NCBI GenBank assembly: GCA_015143295.1
Contig: CM026557.1
Location: 28,615,760 to 28,679,759, forward strand
Direction: 5' to 3'
Source: Tetracentron sinense
Lineage: Eukaryota > Streptophyta > Magnoliopsida > Trochodendrales > Trochodendraceae
Length of the DNA: 64,000 bases
The notes under the pieces were generated by a model. That model was not told where the DNA came from, made no database searches, and saw only the letters and a program-made list of their open reading frames with translations. Every line of letters begins with the position of its first letter. Positions within the stretch are counted from its first letter, which is position 1. Shown one piece after another: positions 1-12,419 of this stretch. The translations under genes and the position numbers were made by a program.

Positions 1-1584
1 ATGATTTTTCCTTATGAAATGTATCATCTCCAATAAACCTAAACAAGATAAGAAAAGGGTATGGATGTGTATGGGGTGTTGATTGAGGCGATTGGATGCC
101 GAAATGTATGGATGTGTGTGGTGTGTGCAATGTAAAATGGAGGATTGGCATTTCATAAATAACAAATTTACCTTTATGATTGAATGGAAAACATGCACTA
201 AAAAGAATAAGATGAACTACTAATGAACGTTGCATGTTATGTGTTTGACGAAATGCCTAAACTATGAGTAAATGACTTAAATAAAGAAAAATGGAAGTAG
301 GCCTTATGCATGTGTTCTCATGAATGATGAATTGATCCAATGCCAAGTAGATTACTCAAATTCTCATAAGCATAAACTATGAATTGAATTGTGATGCCAT
401 ATCTCTCTTGCTATCTGCATTCCCATGATTGTCACCATTGCCACGAACACGAGCACGCATGTATGCATGAACCGAGATTTCAAGAGCATATGCATATAAT
501 AATCAACAAGAAAACATTGCATGTCAAGGAGGTTGGTAGACCAGAGACATTCGGGTACTAGCCTCTGGCTCACAAGAAAACTGAAATTACTATATGTCAA
601 GGAGGTTGGTAGCGCAGGGACATTCGGGTACTAGCCTCTGGCTCACAAGAAAACTAAACAAGTAACTAAAATCAAGCATACGTCAAGGAGGTTGGTAGCC
701 CAGGGACATTCGGGTACTAGCCTCTGGCTCACAAGAAAACCATATATCAAGGAAGTTGGCAGCCTAGGGACATTCGGGTGCTAGCCTCTAGCTCACAAGA
801 AAACCATATATCAAGGAGGTTGGCAGCCCAGGGAGATTCGGGTGCTAGCCTCTTGCTCACAAGTTACAAGATGCAAGTTTACAAGATGATAACAAGGCAT
901 TCATGCATGCATGCATATATGATTTTCTCAATCCATACCGAGACATGAGACGGATTTCCAAGCATGAGTTTTATCGGAGTTTTCGCATATATGCACGCAC
1001 ATCAAGATGATTGTATTGTACCATGTTTAATATTGTTTCTTTTATGAAGTTCTCCATACTGCTCTGTATTGTATTACTATTATTATGTTTTATTATTGTT
1101 ATGGTTAGCTAGTAGCTTGTACTCGCTGAGTATTCCATGCTCAGCCGTACTTTCATGTCAGCAGGTATGGAGGGAGCCCTCGACCCAGAGCCTTAGGTCG
1201 AGGAAGAGTACATAGAGGAGAGAGAGCAGCCTATTCCACTACAGTCTCAGGCAGACCGAGACCTTGACGTGTGGCCATACCTCGACTACTGTTGAGGGGA
1301 AAGTACGAGAGGGTCTTTTATGTATTTTGATATTTTGATAGGTGGGCCTGTCCACCTTAGAATTGGATATGTGTTGTGTATATGTTAACTTTGAATACTA
1401 CTTTGGAACTTTAAGAGAAAAGAAAAAGTTAGTTCACACTTCCGCATTTATGTTAGCTTCCGCGCTCTAATTATTATCCTTATTGTATTGTGTTAGCCAT
1501 GTTTACTTCAGGATGGTTTGACAAGTACATATAGTCATTCCTAAAGTATCCCTTAATTCTTAGGGGGTATTTTGGGGCACAACA
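1..1584 (+). mobile_element. Ty3/gypsy LTR (chromovirus/Tekay-like), 3' part, cut by window edge
   Basis: Fossil LTR in plus orientation; its start lies before the window. It ends in CA at 1584 after a GGGGGTATTTTGGGGC block that recurs at the ends of the LTRs at 7552 and 14037. A TACTCGCTGAGTATTCC block (about 1120) is also shared with the 10409-14037 LTR. It interrupts the Tat element that follows at 1585. The expected 5-bp target duplication (GAATG at 1585-1589) cannot be verified because its partner is outside the window. Solo LTR or part of a whole element: undecidable here. Confidence 0.75.
520..863. repeat. Minisatellite inside LTR, five copies
   Basis: Five direct copies of a 54-85 bp unit containing TCAAGGAGGTTGGTAGCC, GGGACATTCGGGTRCTAGCC and CTGGCTCACAAG, with variable A-rich spacers. 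The same unit, reverse-complemented, occurs five times at 8169-8503 in the related LTR. Confidence 0.9.
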
Positions 1585-4500
1585 GAATGACTTCCTGTAC
1601 AGTTCACCATGTAACAAAACATAATAAGGTGTTTTGTACTAGATACGCCTTGACTCTTTCACATCAATAGGGAGGACTCCATCCTTCAAATACGCTGTCA
1701 AGCCCGTCATCCAGCTCGGAATTGGATTAACAAAGAACACTTCTCGTTGTGGCTGTAGCTCAACAGAAGGATATCTTTATACTCCATAAGGATCGCCTAA
1801 GGCTCATCAATCTGCAACATGGAAGCAAGGTAGGGCAAAGCATCATCATACCTATTGTCATCTCTCCGAATATGCTTGATCTTAACAATAGCAAATACCT
1901 CACACTGAGCAGGAAGAAGTACAACATATCGTCTCATCCGATCATCTTTACATTCATAGACATCAATCATTTGATTCACAATGAGTTGAGAATCACAGAA
2001 AACCCTCAACTTTGTGATCCTCAAGTTATGTGCACATTGCAGCCCAAGCAGCAATGCTTCATACTCAGCTTCATTGTTGGAGGCAACAAAGCCTAGACAT
2101 GTCATCTTCTAGATTTTTACATTCTTTAAATCAATGAGCACAACACCAAGTCCTGAACCACTGGAGTTGGAAGATCCATCTACATATAAGACCCAATCAC
2201 TCCATACTGCCAGCTTGTCTTGCACAAACATTCTGTCCTGCTCGACGTTCTCATTGTCCACATCGACTGGGAGCTCATGAAGATCAGGATCTACCTCTGC
2301 CCCAGCTTCTTCTACGGAGAAATCAAAGAGAAAGCTTACCATGGCCTGCCCCTTTTCTAAGATCCTTGCTCGATACTGAATATCAAATTCACTGAGTGCC
2401 ACGGCCCATTTTGACATCCTCCCCACCAACTCGGGTCGTCCCAACACGATTCTCAAGGGATACGTTGTGATGACAACAATAGTATGAGCTTGAAAATAAG
2501 GACGAAGCTTTTCAGTAGAAAAGACAAGAACAAGACATACCTTCTCAAGTTTACTGTAGTTTGACTCTGTCTTAAGAAAGGTTTTACTGATAAAATATAT
2601 AGGCTTCTCAATGCCATCACAACTCCTTAGCAAGACGGAGCCAATAGGTTGCTCCGAGACAGAGAGATAAAGATACAGCACTTCACCAGGTTCAAGTACA
2701 GAGAGGATGGAAGTAGAGCCCAAATAATCCTTCAGGGCAGCAAAAGCTTGAGAACACTCCTTGGTCCACTTGAATATCGAGTTCTTCCTCAGCAACTCAA
2801 AGAGAGGCTTACAACGGTCAAAAGACTTTGAGATAAAGCGGTTGAGAGCAGCAATATGTCCTATCAAATTTTGAATCTCCTTCTTTGTCCTTGGCTCCGG
2901 TATGTCTAACAGAGCACGGATTTGAGATGGATTAATCTCAATGTCACGCTGACTAACAAAATAACCCAGGAACTTGCCTGAAGTAACACCAAACACACAC
3001 TTCTCAAGGTTTAACTTCAGATTAAATGCTCGAATGATAGAGAAAGGCTCAGCCAAATCTGTCACAAGAGTAGCTCGTACTCGACTCTTTACCACAATAT
3101 CATCAATATACACTTCCACCATCTTGCCAAACACTGGAGTAAACATTAGGTTCATCAGACATCGATAAGTGGCACCAGCATTCTTGAGACCAAATGGCAT
3201 AACTCGATAGCAAAACAATCCATACTCCGTTATGAAGGCAGTCTTCTCTTGATCATCCTCTGCTAGAAGAATTTGGTTATAGCCCGAATAACCATCCATA
3301 AAGGACAACATCTCATGGCCAGTAGTAGCATTGATTAGTCTATCAATTCTAGGCATAGGAAAAAAGTCTTTAAGGCAAGCTTTATTGACACTGGTGAAGT
3401 CAATACAGACTCTCACTTTTCCATTCTTCTTTGGTATAGCTACCACATTTGCTATCCAGTCAGGATATTGCACTTCTCGAATGAACCCGTGCTGGATTAG
3501 CTTGTCAATCTCCTCATTGACAGCATCATAATAGGCTAGGGCAAGTCTTTTGCTTGACTGGGTGGACAACGGGGTTAACGTTCTGGTGATAACAGATGAT
3601 ATCCGAGCTGATCTCTGTCATCTCTCTGTGAGACCAGGCAAAGACATCAAGGTTCTTTTTGAGAAAGTCTAGCAAACTCGACCTCTTCCTCCGTTGTCAA
3701 GCTCGTCTCGATCTGCAATGTCCTCGGCTCCTCATCCGTCCCCAAGTTGACAGCTTTTGTAGGCTCAACGGATGGTCTACACAATGCCTCCTCTAAGCTC
3801 TCCTCTGTTACGGCCTCGACCTCTAATTGCCATTTAGGCACACCGAGTGGATTGTAGTCACACTTCTGAGACGCCAACTGGTCTCCTTTCATCTCCCTGG
3901 ACCCATCCTAGGTGGGATACTTCAGTACTTGATAATAAGAAAAAGGAGCAACCTTCATCTCATGGATCCACCATCACCCCAAAATAGCGTTGTATGGAGA
4001 TGGTGCGTCGAGAACAGAGAATCGTGTTGACAAAATGATTAATCCGGCCACAACGGACAGAATGATTTCCCCCATGGGCTGCATCGAGCTGCTATCAAAC
4101 CCAAACAACGAGGTCTGAGCTACCACAAGAGTAGAAGGATCCAGCTTCATCTGGGTGAAGGCATGGAGATAAAGAATATCTGCTCCACTCCCAGAGTCAA
4201 CAAGCACCCTCTAAATGTCGAAATCACCGATTCGCATGGTGAGAACGAGAGCATTGTAGTGAGGTCTGACCACTGTTGACATATCATGATCAGAGAAAGT
4301 AAGAGCTTGCTCAATGCCCCTCGTTGCTGACTGGACCTGGCACACTTCAGTCATATGAGACAGCTTCCTTGACTTTGCTCTGAACTCTTGATCCAAGTCT
4401 ACCATCGGCATCCGAGCACAGTGGATGACATTGATGGTTCCCATCGGCGCTCCTCCTCTGGTGCCAACATTATTTGAAGGCTCTTCATAACGGGGCAGAG

Positions 4501-6290
4501 ATGGTGGTTCCCTAGTATGCACTACACCACCATGATTAGAATCCACATACTCCCCCAGGTAGCCCTCCTGGACCAGCCTCTCCAAATATTTCCTCAAGAT
4601 CAGACAACGGTTGGTGAGATGATCACGGCATTTGTGATAGTGACAATTCTCATGTACCCGTGGTCTCGAGGTGACGTCACGAACAGCTTGTGTAGGCCAC
4701 TCGAAGAAAGATTTGTCTTCCATCGACCTCATAATCATCGCCAGACTGACCGTAAAGTTAATTTGATCAGCTCGGGTTGGAAAAGGATGCATTTCCGTTG
4801 TCTGATTGTCCCGCTCCTGAGAGCCTTGATCAAATTTGGGCTGCTCCTGGTTATGCTGATAAGGACGCCTCTCTCGTTGTTGATTGGTTTAAACAGGACG
4901 CCTATCCGTTCTGCTTTTCTGCTGGTTATGATTTTGATACACTTCATACGGGCGCCAATCCAGCTGATCCCATTGCTCCACATATATCACCATTTCTCGT
5001 GGTGCTCTCCAGGGTGGCTCCTCGCTACTAGAAGACTTATACCTCGATCTCTTCCCCTTCTCTGATGATGACGCTCTGCCTGCTCTCCGCACAGATTCCA
5101 CTCCCTTCCCCCTCGGCCACGATATAACTGTGGTGTCATCTTCGTATCTCTCATACTTGGCAGCACGAACCATTTGCTCTTCCAACTTGGTGGGGTAGTC
5201 AAGAGCTAGAGACTTGTACAGCTCTGAGTACTTTGGCAAAGCATTCTTGACAGTGGCTATATAACTATCGTCCGCAATCTTATCGATACAGGAAGCTTCA
5301 ACGATGAATCACTGAATAAAGTCTCTCAAGGGCTCTGCTGGCTTCAACTTCAAAGCAAAGAGAGAATATGCACCTGTTTTTTTCTTTTTATTCACAATAT
5401 ATTGATCAATAAAGATTGATCTGAGCTCGGCCATACTCTTGATTGAGCCTGGGGGCAAGTTACGGAACCACCTTGCTGCTGCTCCAGTTAAGCTGCTCGG
5501 GAAGGTTTTGCACAGAAGATTGTCATCAGGATTGCGAACGGCCATAGCGTTCTTGAAATTGAACAGGTGATCGATGGGGTCTCTCTTTCCATCGAACATG
5601 ACGAAGTTAGGCACCATGAACCGCGAGTGAGTGTATGACTCATTGATCTCTTTGGAGAAGGGAGAGGTGTCCACATCATCTTTATACTTCTGAGCGAACT
5701 GATCAGAAGTAGTCCCACCTACTGAGCTCTTGACACGGGCATTGATAAGAGCCTCCACGTCCTTGAGCGTCAGTCCCAATCTCTGGCCACCATCCCAATG
5801 CTCTCGCAGCTCGACACGAGTATGAGAATCTCGTTGATCACCACGAACATACTCCATGTTTCATAGTTCAGCACGAGCTTGATCCCGTTGTCCAACAGGT
5901 GGAGAACGGAGATGAACAGTTCCTGCAGGAGGAGGGATTAGTACGAACCTGGAGTCACGGTTCTCTATCAAAGGCGGAGAAGCTGGCCCAGCCACTGCTG
6001 CTCTTGGTGGAGAAGATGGGAAGTTGAGTTATCGCCTCACAGAGAGCCTTTGAGATGGTTCAGTGTCCGTCTCAAGCCTACTATGCTCAAAAGCATCGAA
6101 TCCTTCAGACTGCCCAAAAGGTGCAAAGAACGTAGTTGAAAATGGTGCAGAAGAGATGCTTTGAGGAATATAATCCTCAACTTGAGACGCGGGGGTTTGA
6201 TCGACCATGGTGATTCATGGGCAAAAGAGGATGGATTTGATGAGCAAAGGGAGGATCGTTTAAGACTTTCCCACAGACGGCGCCAATTTT

Positions 6291-7029
6291 TGTGCAGGAA
6301 TTTTTCAAAGAGTCCACGTGTCAGTAGCTACTCCAAAAACTCTGGTTTACTGGTAGAAGGTTGAAGGTGAAGGGTTTGCACCCTGTCTTGTACTCCAATG
6401 CCAAAGTAAGTATGTGGAGAAGATGATGAACAGTAAGCGCAATAAGAGTGAAAGATACGAAATTTCTTGGTCCTAAATCATTGAGTCTCTAGGGGTATTT
6501 ATAGGTTTAGCTCAGGATGCCCATAGATGGCCATGGATGACCATGCCACTTGCTTTATGATCATTACCAAATATGTCAGACGGATTTGGAGCCTTACGTG
6601 TCACACATGTGAGCCTACTATTAGTTGAGTCGGTTTGGATCTGACAGCACGCAGATATAACTAGTATTAAATGTCAAGACAGTGCTTTTCACTTACCAAC
6701 AGAGTCAGGTGATTGCCTCCTGATCACTTCCTCCTGCAAGTCGGTCTCATTGTTGACTCAAGCTCGGGTCCGTTGTATATGCGAATATGGATAGAATAAT
6801 CATTGTCAAAAGAGGTTGGACACGTTTGTCCCATAGATAACGAATACGTTGTCCATAAGACAACGAGTACGTTGTCATGAATACAATGGGAACATTGTAA
6901 ACAAGACATCGGGTACGTTGTACATAAGACAACGTGTTCGTTATAGATAAGACAACGGGTCATTACTCTATTTAGCCACGTGTCTCCCATCCATTAGCAC
7001 AACAACAAAGACTAGCTCATTCTCCAACA
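6291..7029 (-). mobile_element. 5' LTR of the Tat-lineage element
   Basis: On the minus strand it begins TGTTGGAGAATGAGC and ends CTGCACA, next to the primer-binding-like GGCGCCGTCTGTGGG. About 739 bp. A stretch at 6835-6970 repeats short ACAACG/CGTTGT pairs that could form small hairpins. Confidence 0.7.
6835..6970. repeat. Cluster of ACAACG/CGTTGT short inverted repeats
   Basis: Multiple alternating copies of CGTTGT and ACAACG spaced 10-25 bp, in the form CGTTGTCCATAAGACAACG and variants. Located in the Tat LTR. It may be a diverged tandem repeat or a structured RNA segment; function unknown. Confidence 0.6.
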
Positions 7030-7548
7030 CTTAATCATTTTTACAAATTTTATTCCTTACAGTGAGTTAACAAAACTCAAAATATGTTGGTTTTACAATC
7101 TCAAACCTAAAAACTAGGTTTAACAGAACTCATAGTAGATTGTATTTGTAGACCAAAATAAAATATATGATGCAAAACTCTTGTGACGTTAGAGTTTAGG
7201 TTTAAAAAATAGATAAAAAATATCATTTTGTGATTCGACCTAGTCTGACGAGTCGAAAAATTCAGTTCAACTCGGCCGATTTATCCGAGTAACTCGGCAT
7301 TTAGTGTTTCTTTCAAGTTTTGTGGTGACTCGACTCGAAAATTAGCCGAATCGAATAACTCAGATGACTTATAGAATTTTTGAACTATGCTATTAATTAT
7401 ATTTATTTCTAAGGGAAAAGACAGCTAATTATGAAAAAAAAAGAAGACAGCAAATATAATTTGGGCTCTTTGTTAAGGGAAGAGGCTTCTCATTAAAAAG
7501 CCAAATTTGATTGAAGTGGCCAAGGAAGAGGACCTTGTGGTCCTCTAA
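7030..7548. other. AT-rich spacer without recognised gene
   Basis: No convincing coding region. 7220-7350 carries ACTCGGC/GACTCG words like those in the tandem block at 29780-30165. The interval separates the Tat LTR end from the next solo LTR. Confidence 0.5.
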
Positions 7549-8168
7549 TCATGTCGCGCCCCAAAATACCCCGTAGGAGTTAAGGGATACTTTAGGTGTG
7601 ACTATACATAACCTGGCAAACCATCCTGCAAAGAACAAGGTATAACATGCTCTAATGGAAATATAATACAGAGTGCAAAAGCTAAAATATGGCGGAAATA
7701 CCACCAATTTTTTCTTTTCTTCTATAAACTTAACAAGTGTTCCAAGTTTATACAAAATATGACATGTAAAGGTGGACATGCCCACCTATCAAAATACAAC
7801 TCTATCTCGCTCAATAGTCACCCCTGTGGGGCCAATGGTCTAAGTCTCTCGCCTCAGTCTGAGGCTCAACTGCTGAATCTTCATAAGGTTCTTCCTCACC
7901 GTAGTCCTCCTCAACCCAAGGACCTGGGACACAAATGTCGAAAGGGACTCATGTACCTACCAACATAAAAGTACAGCTGAGCATGGAATACTCAGTGAGT
8001 ACAAGCTCCTAGCTAACAATAATAATAACGAGCAAAGCATCATGTGCAAGTGGTGGAAGATACAAATCATACTCATTTAAAACAACATCATACATAACCA
8101 TTTATTAAATCACAACTCTAATGAAAATCAAACCATGTCTATAAAACATATGAGTCCTTTCCATATCT

Positions 8169-8503
8169 CTTATGAGCCAGAGGTTAGTACCCGTACAACC
8201 CTGGGCTACCAACCTCTTTGACAGTACAATACTTCTGAGTCTTTTCTTATGAGCCAGGGGTTAGCACCCGCACAATCCTGGGCTACCAACCCCCTTGACA
8301 ATTCCAATACTTTTCTTATGAGCCAGAGGCTAGCACCCTTAACCGGGGCTACCAACCTTCTTGACAGTTTCATATCTTTTTCTTATGAGCCAGAGGCTAG
8401 CACCCGCATACCCCTGGGCTACCAACCTCCTTGACATTTCACATCTTTCTTATGAGCCAGAGGTTAGCACCCGCATATCCCTGGGCTACCAACCTCCTTG
8501 ACA
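8169..8503. repeat. Minisatellite inside LTR, five copies (reverse orientation)
   Basis: Five units of about 67 bp with CTTATGAGCCAGAGGYTAGC, ACCCGCA, CTGGGCTACCAACC and CTTGACA. They are the reverse complement of the unit at 520-863. Confidence 0.9.
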
Positions 8504-9357
8504 ATTCTCCATATGTATGCGTACTCGTGTATAGCATTTGTGAAAACATGATGACATACGAATTGAGGAGTAGCATGTAACATTTCATTTCTTATCACAA
8601 TCATATGAGAATGTAAACAAGCATATATAATTATGGGTCACAATTTGCCATTTTAGGGAAAACTACATGAAACATGCTTTTCGAACATTCATTCAATTCC
8701 AAGTATTCTCATTCATGCATTTTACCAAGCAAGTGGTGTTCTACATTTTCTTTAGTCCTTTAAACTCATAATTTCTTTCTCAAGCATTTCATCAAGCATT
8801 ACATGTGTATTTCTTATGTATACAATACCCTTCCACCATTTCCATCATTCAACACATCACAACATGGCATCCCATTGCCTCATTCCCTTCCTCCATCTAT
8901 ACATTCCACCATTTATTCATTTTATCTTGTTTATGTTTTAGGGATTTAGCATAATTCCACACAAGGGGCAAATTCGAAGATACAACACACTATAATCACA
9001 AGAAACTCTAGGTTATTACAATAGTAGCTAGGAAGAGTGTACTAACCTTGAAAGAAGAAGAGAAAAACCTTTAAAATGCCGAGGGAGATGCTGCCCTAGC
9101 TTAGAAAATGAGCTCCACACGTGCTTGAGGTTGGGTTTGATGAATCCAAGCCTTTTGGGATGATCTTGGGTGTTTAAACCCTTGATTCTCCCTCTCAAAT
9201 GGAAAGGGCCTCTTGAAACCCTAGGTTCTTCTCCCTCTCCCTCAAATACCTCTAAGTGTAGTGAGTGGGGACCCAAAAACTCGAGCAAGGCTTATAAAGC
9301 CAAAGGGTGCTGGCCAAAGGACCAAAAAGCCCTTAATGAAAATTCTGCAAAAACGCG

Positions 9358-9575
9358 AAGACCGAGCGATCGGTGGTTATGACCGATCGATCGGTTGCCT
9401 ACCGAGCGATCGGTGTTCTTGACCGAACGATCGGTCAAAAACATGCTCTTTGGAAAAATTCCCCACATAAAAAAGTTAACCAGTCGATAGCTACCGATCG
9501 ATCGGTTGTGGACCGATCGATCGCTAGTTTGGACCGAGCGATCGGTTGTGGACCGATCGATCCCTAGCGATCGGT
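9358..9575. repeat. Cluster of ACCGAnCGATCGGT near-palindromes
   Basis: About eight occurrences of ACCGATCGATCGGT or close variants in about 210 bp. Each is a self-complementary GATCGATC core. Similar motifs recur in the LTR at 10409-14037 (11185-11275). Confidence 0.85.
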
Positions 9576-11179
9576 GCTCTGCAGGTTTTTGACCCCTTTT
9601 TCTATTTCTGCTATAACTTTTGACCCGTTCGTCGGATGTTGACGATTCAACTTGCGTTGGATTCTTCTTTCGAAAAAGAACATTTTTGGCATTTCAGATT
9701 CTTTAATTTCTCCTTTATTTATTAATTAGACTACGTGAAATGCCAATTAGTTACGAAGGTGCTATTCATTAAGTACGGAAAAGTCCGAGGTGCTACATCA
9801 TGAGTCATTTCCAGAATATCTCATGCCTCCTTTATTGTTTTACATAAAGAGATTCGTCTGAATTCTTCAACAGTGACTGTAGTAAAGATGGCATTGAGAC
9901 CTTTCGTGTTCCAACCACTTGTCTCGAGCTCTTCTTTGCTCCAATCCTTGGTGCTTTTAGTGAGAATTACATCACCTAGAACATTCACCGGTAGAGTCCA
10001 TCCATCCTGAATAGACATCCAGATTCTCTCGTCTATGGATTTGAGAAATGCTCTCATTCGAGCTTTCCAATATGCATAATTGTTCTCATCAAACAGTGGG
10101 GGACGAAAGATGGATCCACCCTCTCTTAAAGTAGTCATTGACTTAAGGATAGACACAAGATCACACTTAAGGGATTTAACCTTATGAGTGAACTTGCTCT
10201 GATACCAAGTGAAATTCCTTATTTCAATGCACTCTTAGACCTAGAGGGGGGTGAATAGGTCTACTTCAATTTTCTCTACCAATTTTAGTTTTAATTAATC
10301 ACACACAATCAATCTCACTTGAACACACAAGATTTTTACGTGAAAACCCTTCCGGGAAAAACCACGGGACCTAGTCCAGCACAAAATTCACTATGAGAAG
10401 ATTTGAATTGTAGAGCCCCAGAAATTGAGTTCACTGTTCATGTGAATAGTGCCCTTACATGGTGTGTGTGTAAAGGCCTAAGGCCTCCCATTGTGTTCTT
10501 GATATTATGATTAGTCAAGTGAGGGTTTTCGGTACATGGTTTGAGTCTTAAAAAGAGTGTAAAGATACTCTAAGTGGGTAAAATCAAGGGTATAAAATAT
10601 CCTAACTGTTTAAATGGGTTGTTGGTGAATAGTGCTAGTGCATGAGGCATAAAGAGGCCGGAGCCTCTCACTCATGTCGGTGTGAATTTAATGATTATTG
10701 AGGTGGGTTAAAAAACCTATGGAGAAGGATTTATGAGGTGTGAGTAGGGTATTGGACACAAGGGAAAAGAGTGTGAAAACACTCGAGGTGTTCTAGGTGT
10801 TGAAAAGGTATGTCTCGGCATTTGCCTCAACTTTAAAGGGCTCTAGTTTGGTCATCGTTGCTCGGAATCGAGTGATTATTGAATTTTTGAAAAGGCACTA
10901 GAACCCTCTTCAAGGTTCATGCTGATCACTTTTCCTGATTTTGAGTCAAAAGTCCAATTTCCAAAGTCGGGACTGTTGAAAATCTGGGCTGTCGCAACCC
11001 ATTGCAGACCAATCCGCTTTAGGGGCATTTTGGTCCATGAATAAAGAAGAATTATAATTTTTTCAAAACATAAAAGTTGTTCCTCTTCGAAAGAAAAATC
11101 CAACGCAAGTTGAATCATCAAAATCAGACGAGCGAGTCAAAAGTTATGGCTGAAATACAGAAGCATATTTTTGTAGAGC

Positions 11180-11280
11180 ACTGGTCACTACCGATCGCTC
11201 GGTCCACTACCGGTAGATCGATCATAAGCACCGATCGATCGGTCCACTATCAGTAGATCGGTCATCTATTGGTCATCTAT
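11180..11280. repeat. GATCGATCGGT motif cluster in the 3.6-kb LTR
   Basis: Four or five copies of CCGATCGMTCGGTCCACTA-like words, equivalent in position to the cluster at 9358-9575. Confidence 0.8.
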
Positions 11281-12267
11281 TGGTCCTACGCGTTTTGCAG
11301 AAATTTTATTAAGGGTTTTTTGGTCTTTTGGCCACTCCACCCTTATTTTTAAGGGTTGGCTCGAGCCAAGGGTGTTCACAAACACCCTTAGCAATATTTT
11401 GAGAGAGAGTAAGAGGGGAGAAAAGGGGTTTTCTCGTAGGGCATCAAGTGGAGAAAGATCAAGGGTTTAGAAACCCTAGAGCATCCCAAAAGCTTGGATT
11501 TCTCAATCCACGGCTTAAGCACGTGAGGAGCACATTCTCCAAGCTTGGCAGCGTTCTTCCTCGACATTTTCAAGGGTTTCTTCCCCTATTCAAGGTTAGT
11601 ACACCCTACTAACTACTCTAGTAATAACCTAGGTTTGTTTTAAAAGCATGGTTATGGATTTCCTTAGTTTATTCTTTTCTTGTTTTACTTTATTAAATCC
11701 CTAAAACAAATAAGATAAAGAGGAAATTGTGGATGTGAGATGTTGGATGTGGATGAGGCGATTGGATGCCATGTGTTGTGATGGATGTATGTTGGAAAAT
11801 GGTGGAAGGGCATTGTACACATAATAAACGCACATCATGTGTTTGTTTGACGAAACATATGAACTAAAAGAACTTGAAATAATGTGGCTATGAATGTGTT
11901 GCACATTAGGTGTTTGACAAAATGCATGAGTGAGAATGCCAAGAATGAAATGAAGGATTTGGGAAATATGATTTGTGTAGCTTTCCTTAAAAAGGTGATT
12001 TTAAAACAAATGCTCTATATGTTTTCAATTAATTCCTCATGTCTATGCAATTATAAGAAATGTCACATTATGCTTTATTGTTTCATGTTAACATAATTAT
12101 TAAAAAGAATTGAAAGGCAATGAAAGGCAACATGTGTCCCATGATTCATCTATGATGGTATGATTGTCACGAATGCCACACACACCAAGCACGCATGCAT
12201 GAACCAAACTTATAAGTATAAGTACATGAAAAGAAAAACCAAGAACAAGAATGTGAATTGTGAAACA

Positions 12268-12395
12268 ATCAAGAATTTCAAGGGTAGGGCATATCCCTAG
12301 GATATGTCACACCTGGCTCACAAGTTAAACAAGCATGAATTTCAAGGGTAGGGCATATCCCTAGGATATGTCACACCTGGCTCACAAGTTAAACA
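12268..12395. repeat. Two-copy tandem repeat in LTR
   Basis: Two copies of a unit of about 65 bp with TTTCAAGGGTAGGGCATATC, GGATATGTCACACC and TGGCTCACAAGTTAAACAAG. The CTGGCTCACAAG tail is shared with the minisatellites at 520-863 and 8169-8503. Confidence 0.9.
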
Positions 12396-12419
12396 AGTCA
12401 AGCAAGCAAGAATAACATG

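Larger units (their letters stand above)
1585..7029 (-). mobile_element. Ty3/gypsy Tat-lineage retrotransposon fossil, 3' end missing
   Basis: Minus-strand order: 5' LTR (7029-6291), a TTGGCGCCGTCTGTGGG-like primer-binding region (about 6287-6270), gag (about 5857-4200), aspartic protease with DSGSGADI (4207-3974), reverse transcriptase with YIDDIVV (3569-about 2300), then a second RNase H domain with VDGSS and [13 protein letters not shown] (about 2230-1797). The additional plant RNase H is typical of the Tat group. The pol region stops in the linker before integrase, where the LTR ending at 1584 was inserted, so integrase and the 3' LTR are absent here. The coding part is broken in several places (at least four). 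It is older than the LTR at 1-1584. Confidence 0.85.
7552..9797 (-). mobile_element. Solo gypsy LTR (chromovirus/Tekay-like)
   Basis: On the minus strand it starts TGTAGCACCTCGG and ends GGGGTATTTTGGGGCGCGACA. TCATG occurs at both junctions (7549-7553 and 9798-9802, overlapping the left terminus), consistent with a 5-bp target duplication. No primer site or coding domain adjoins it, so it looks like a solo LTR. It lies inside the minus-strand copia gag and is therefore younger than that copia copy. It contains a minisatellite (8169-8503) and a GATCGATCGG cluster (9360-9575). Confidence 0.8.
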
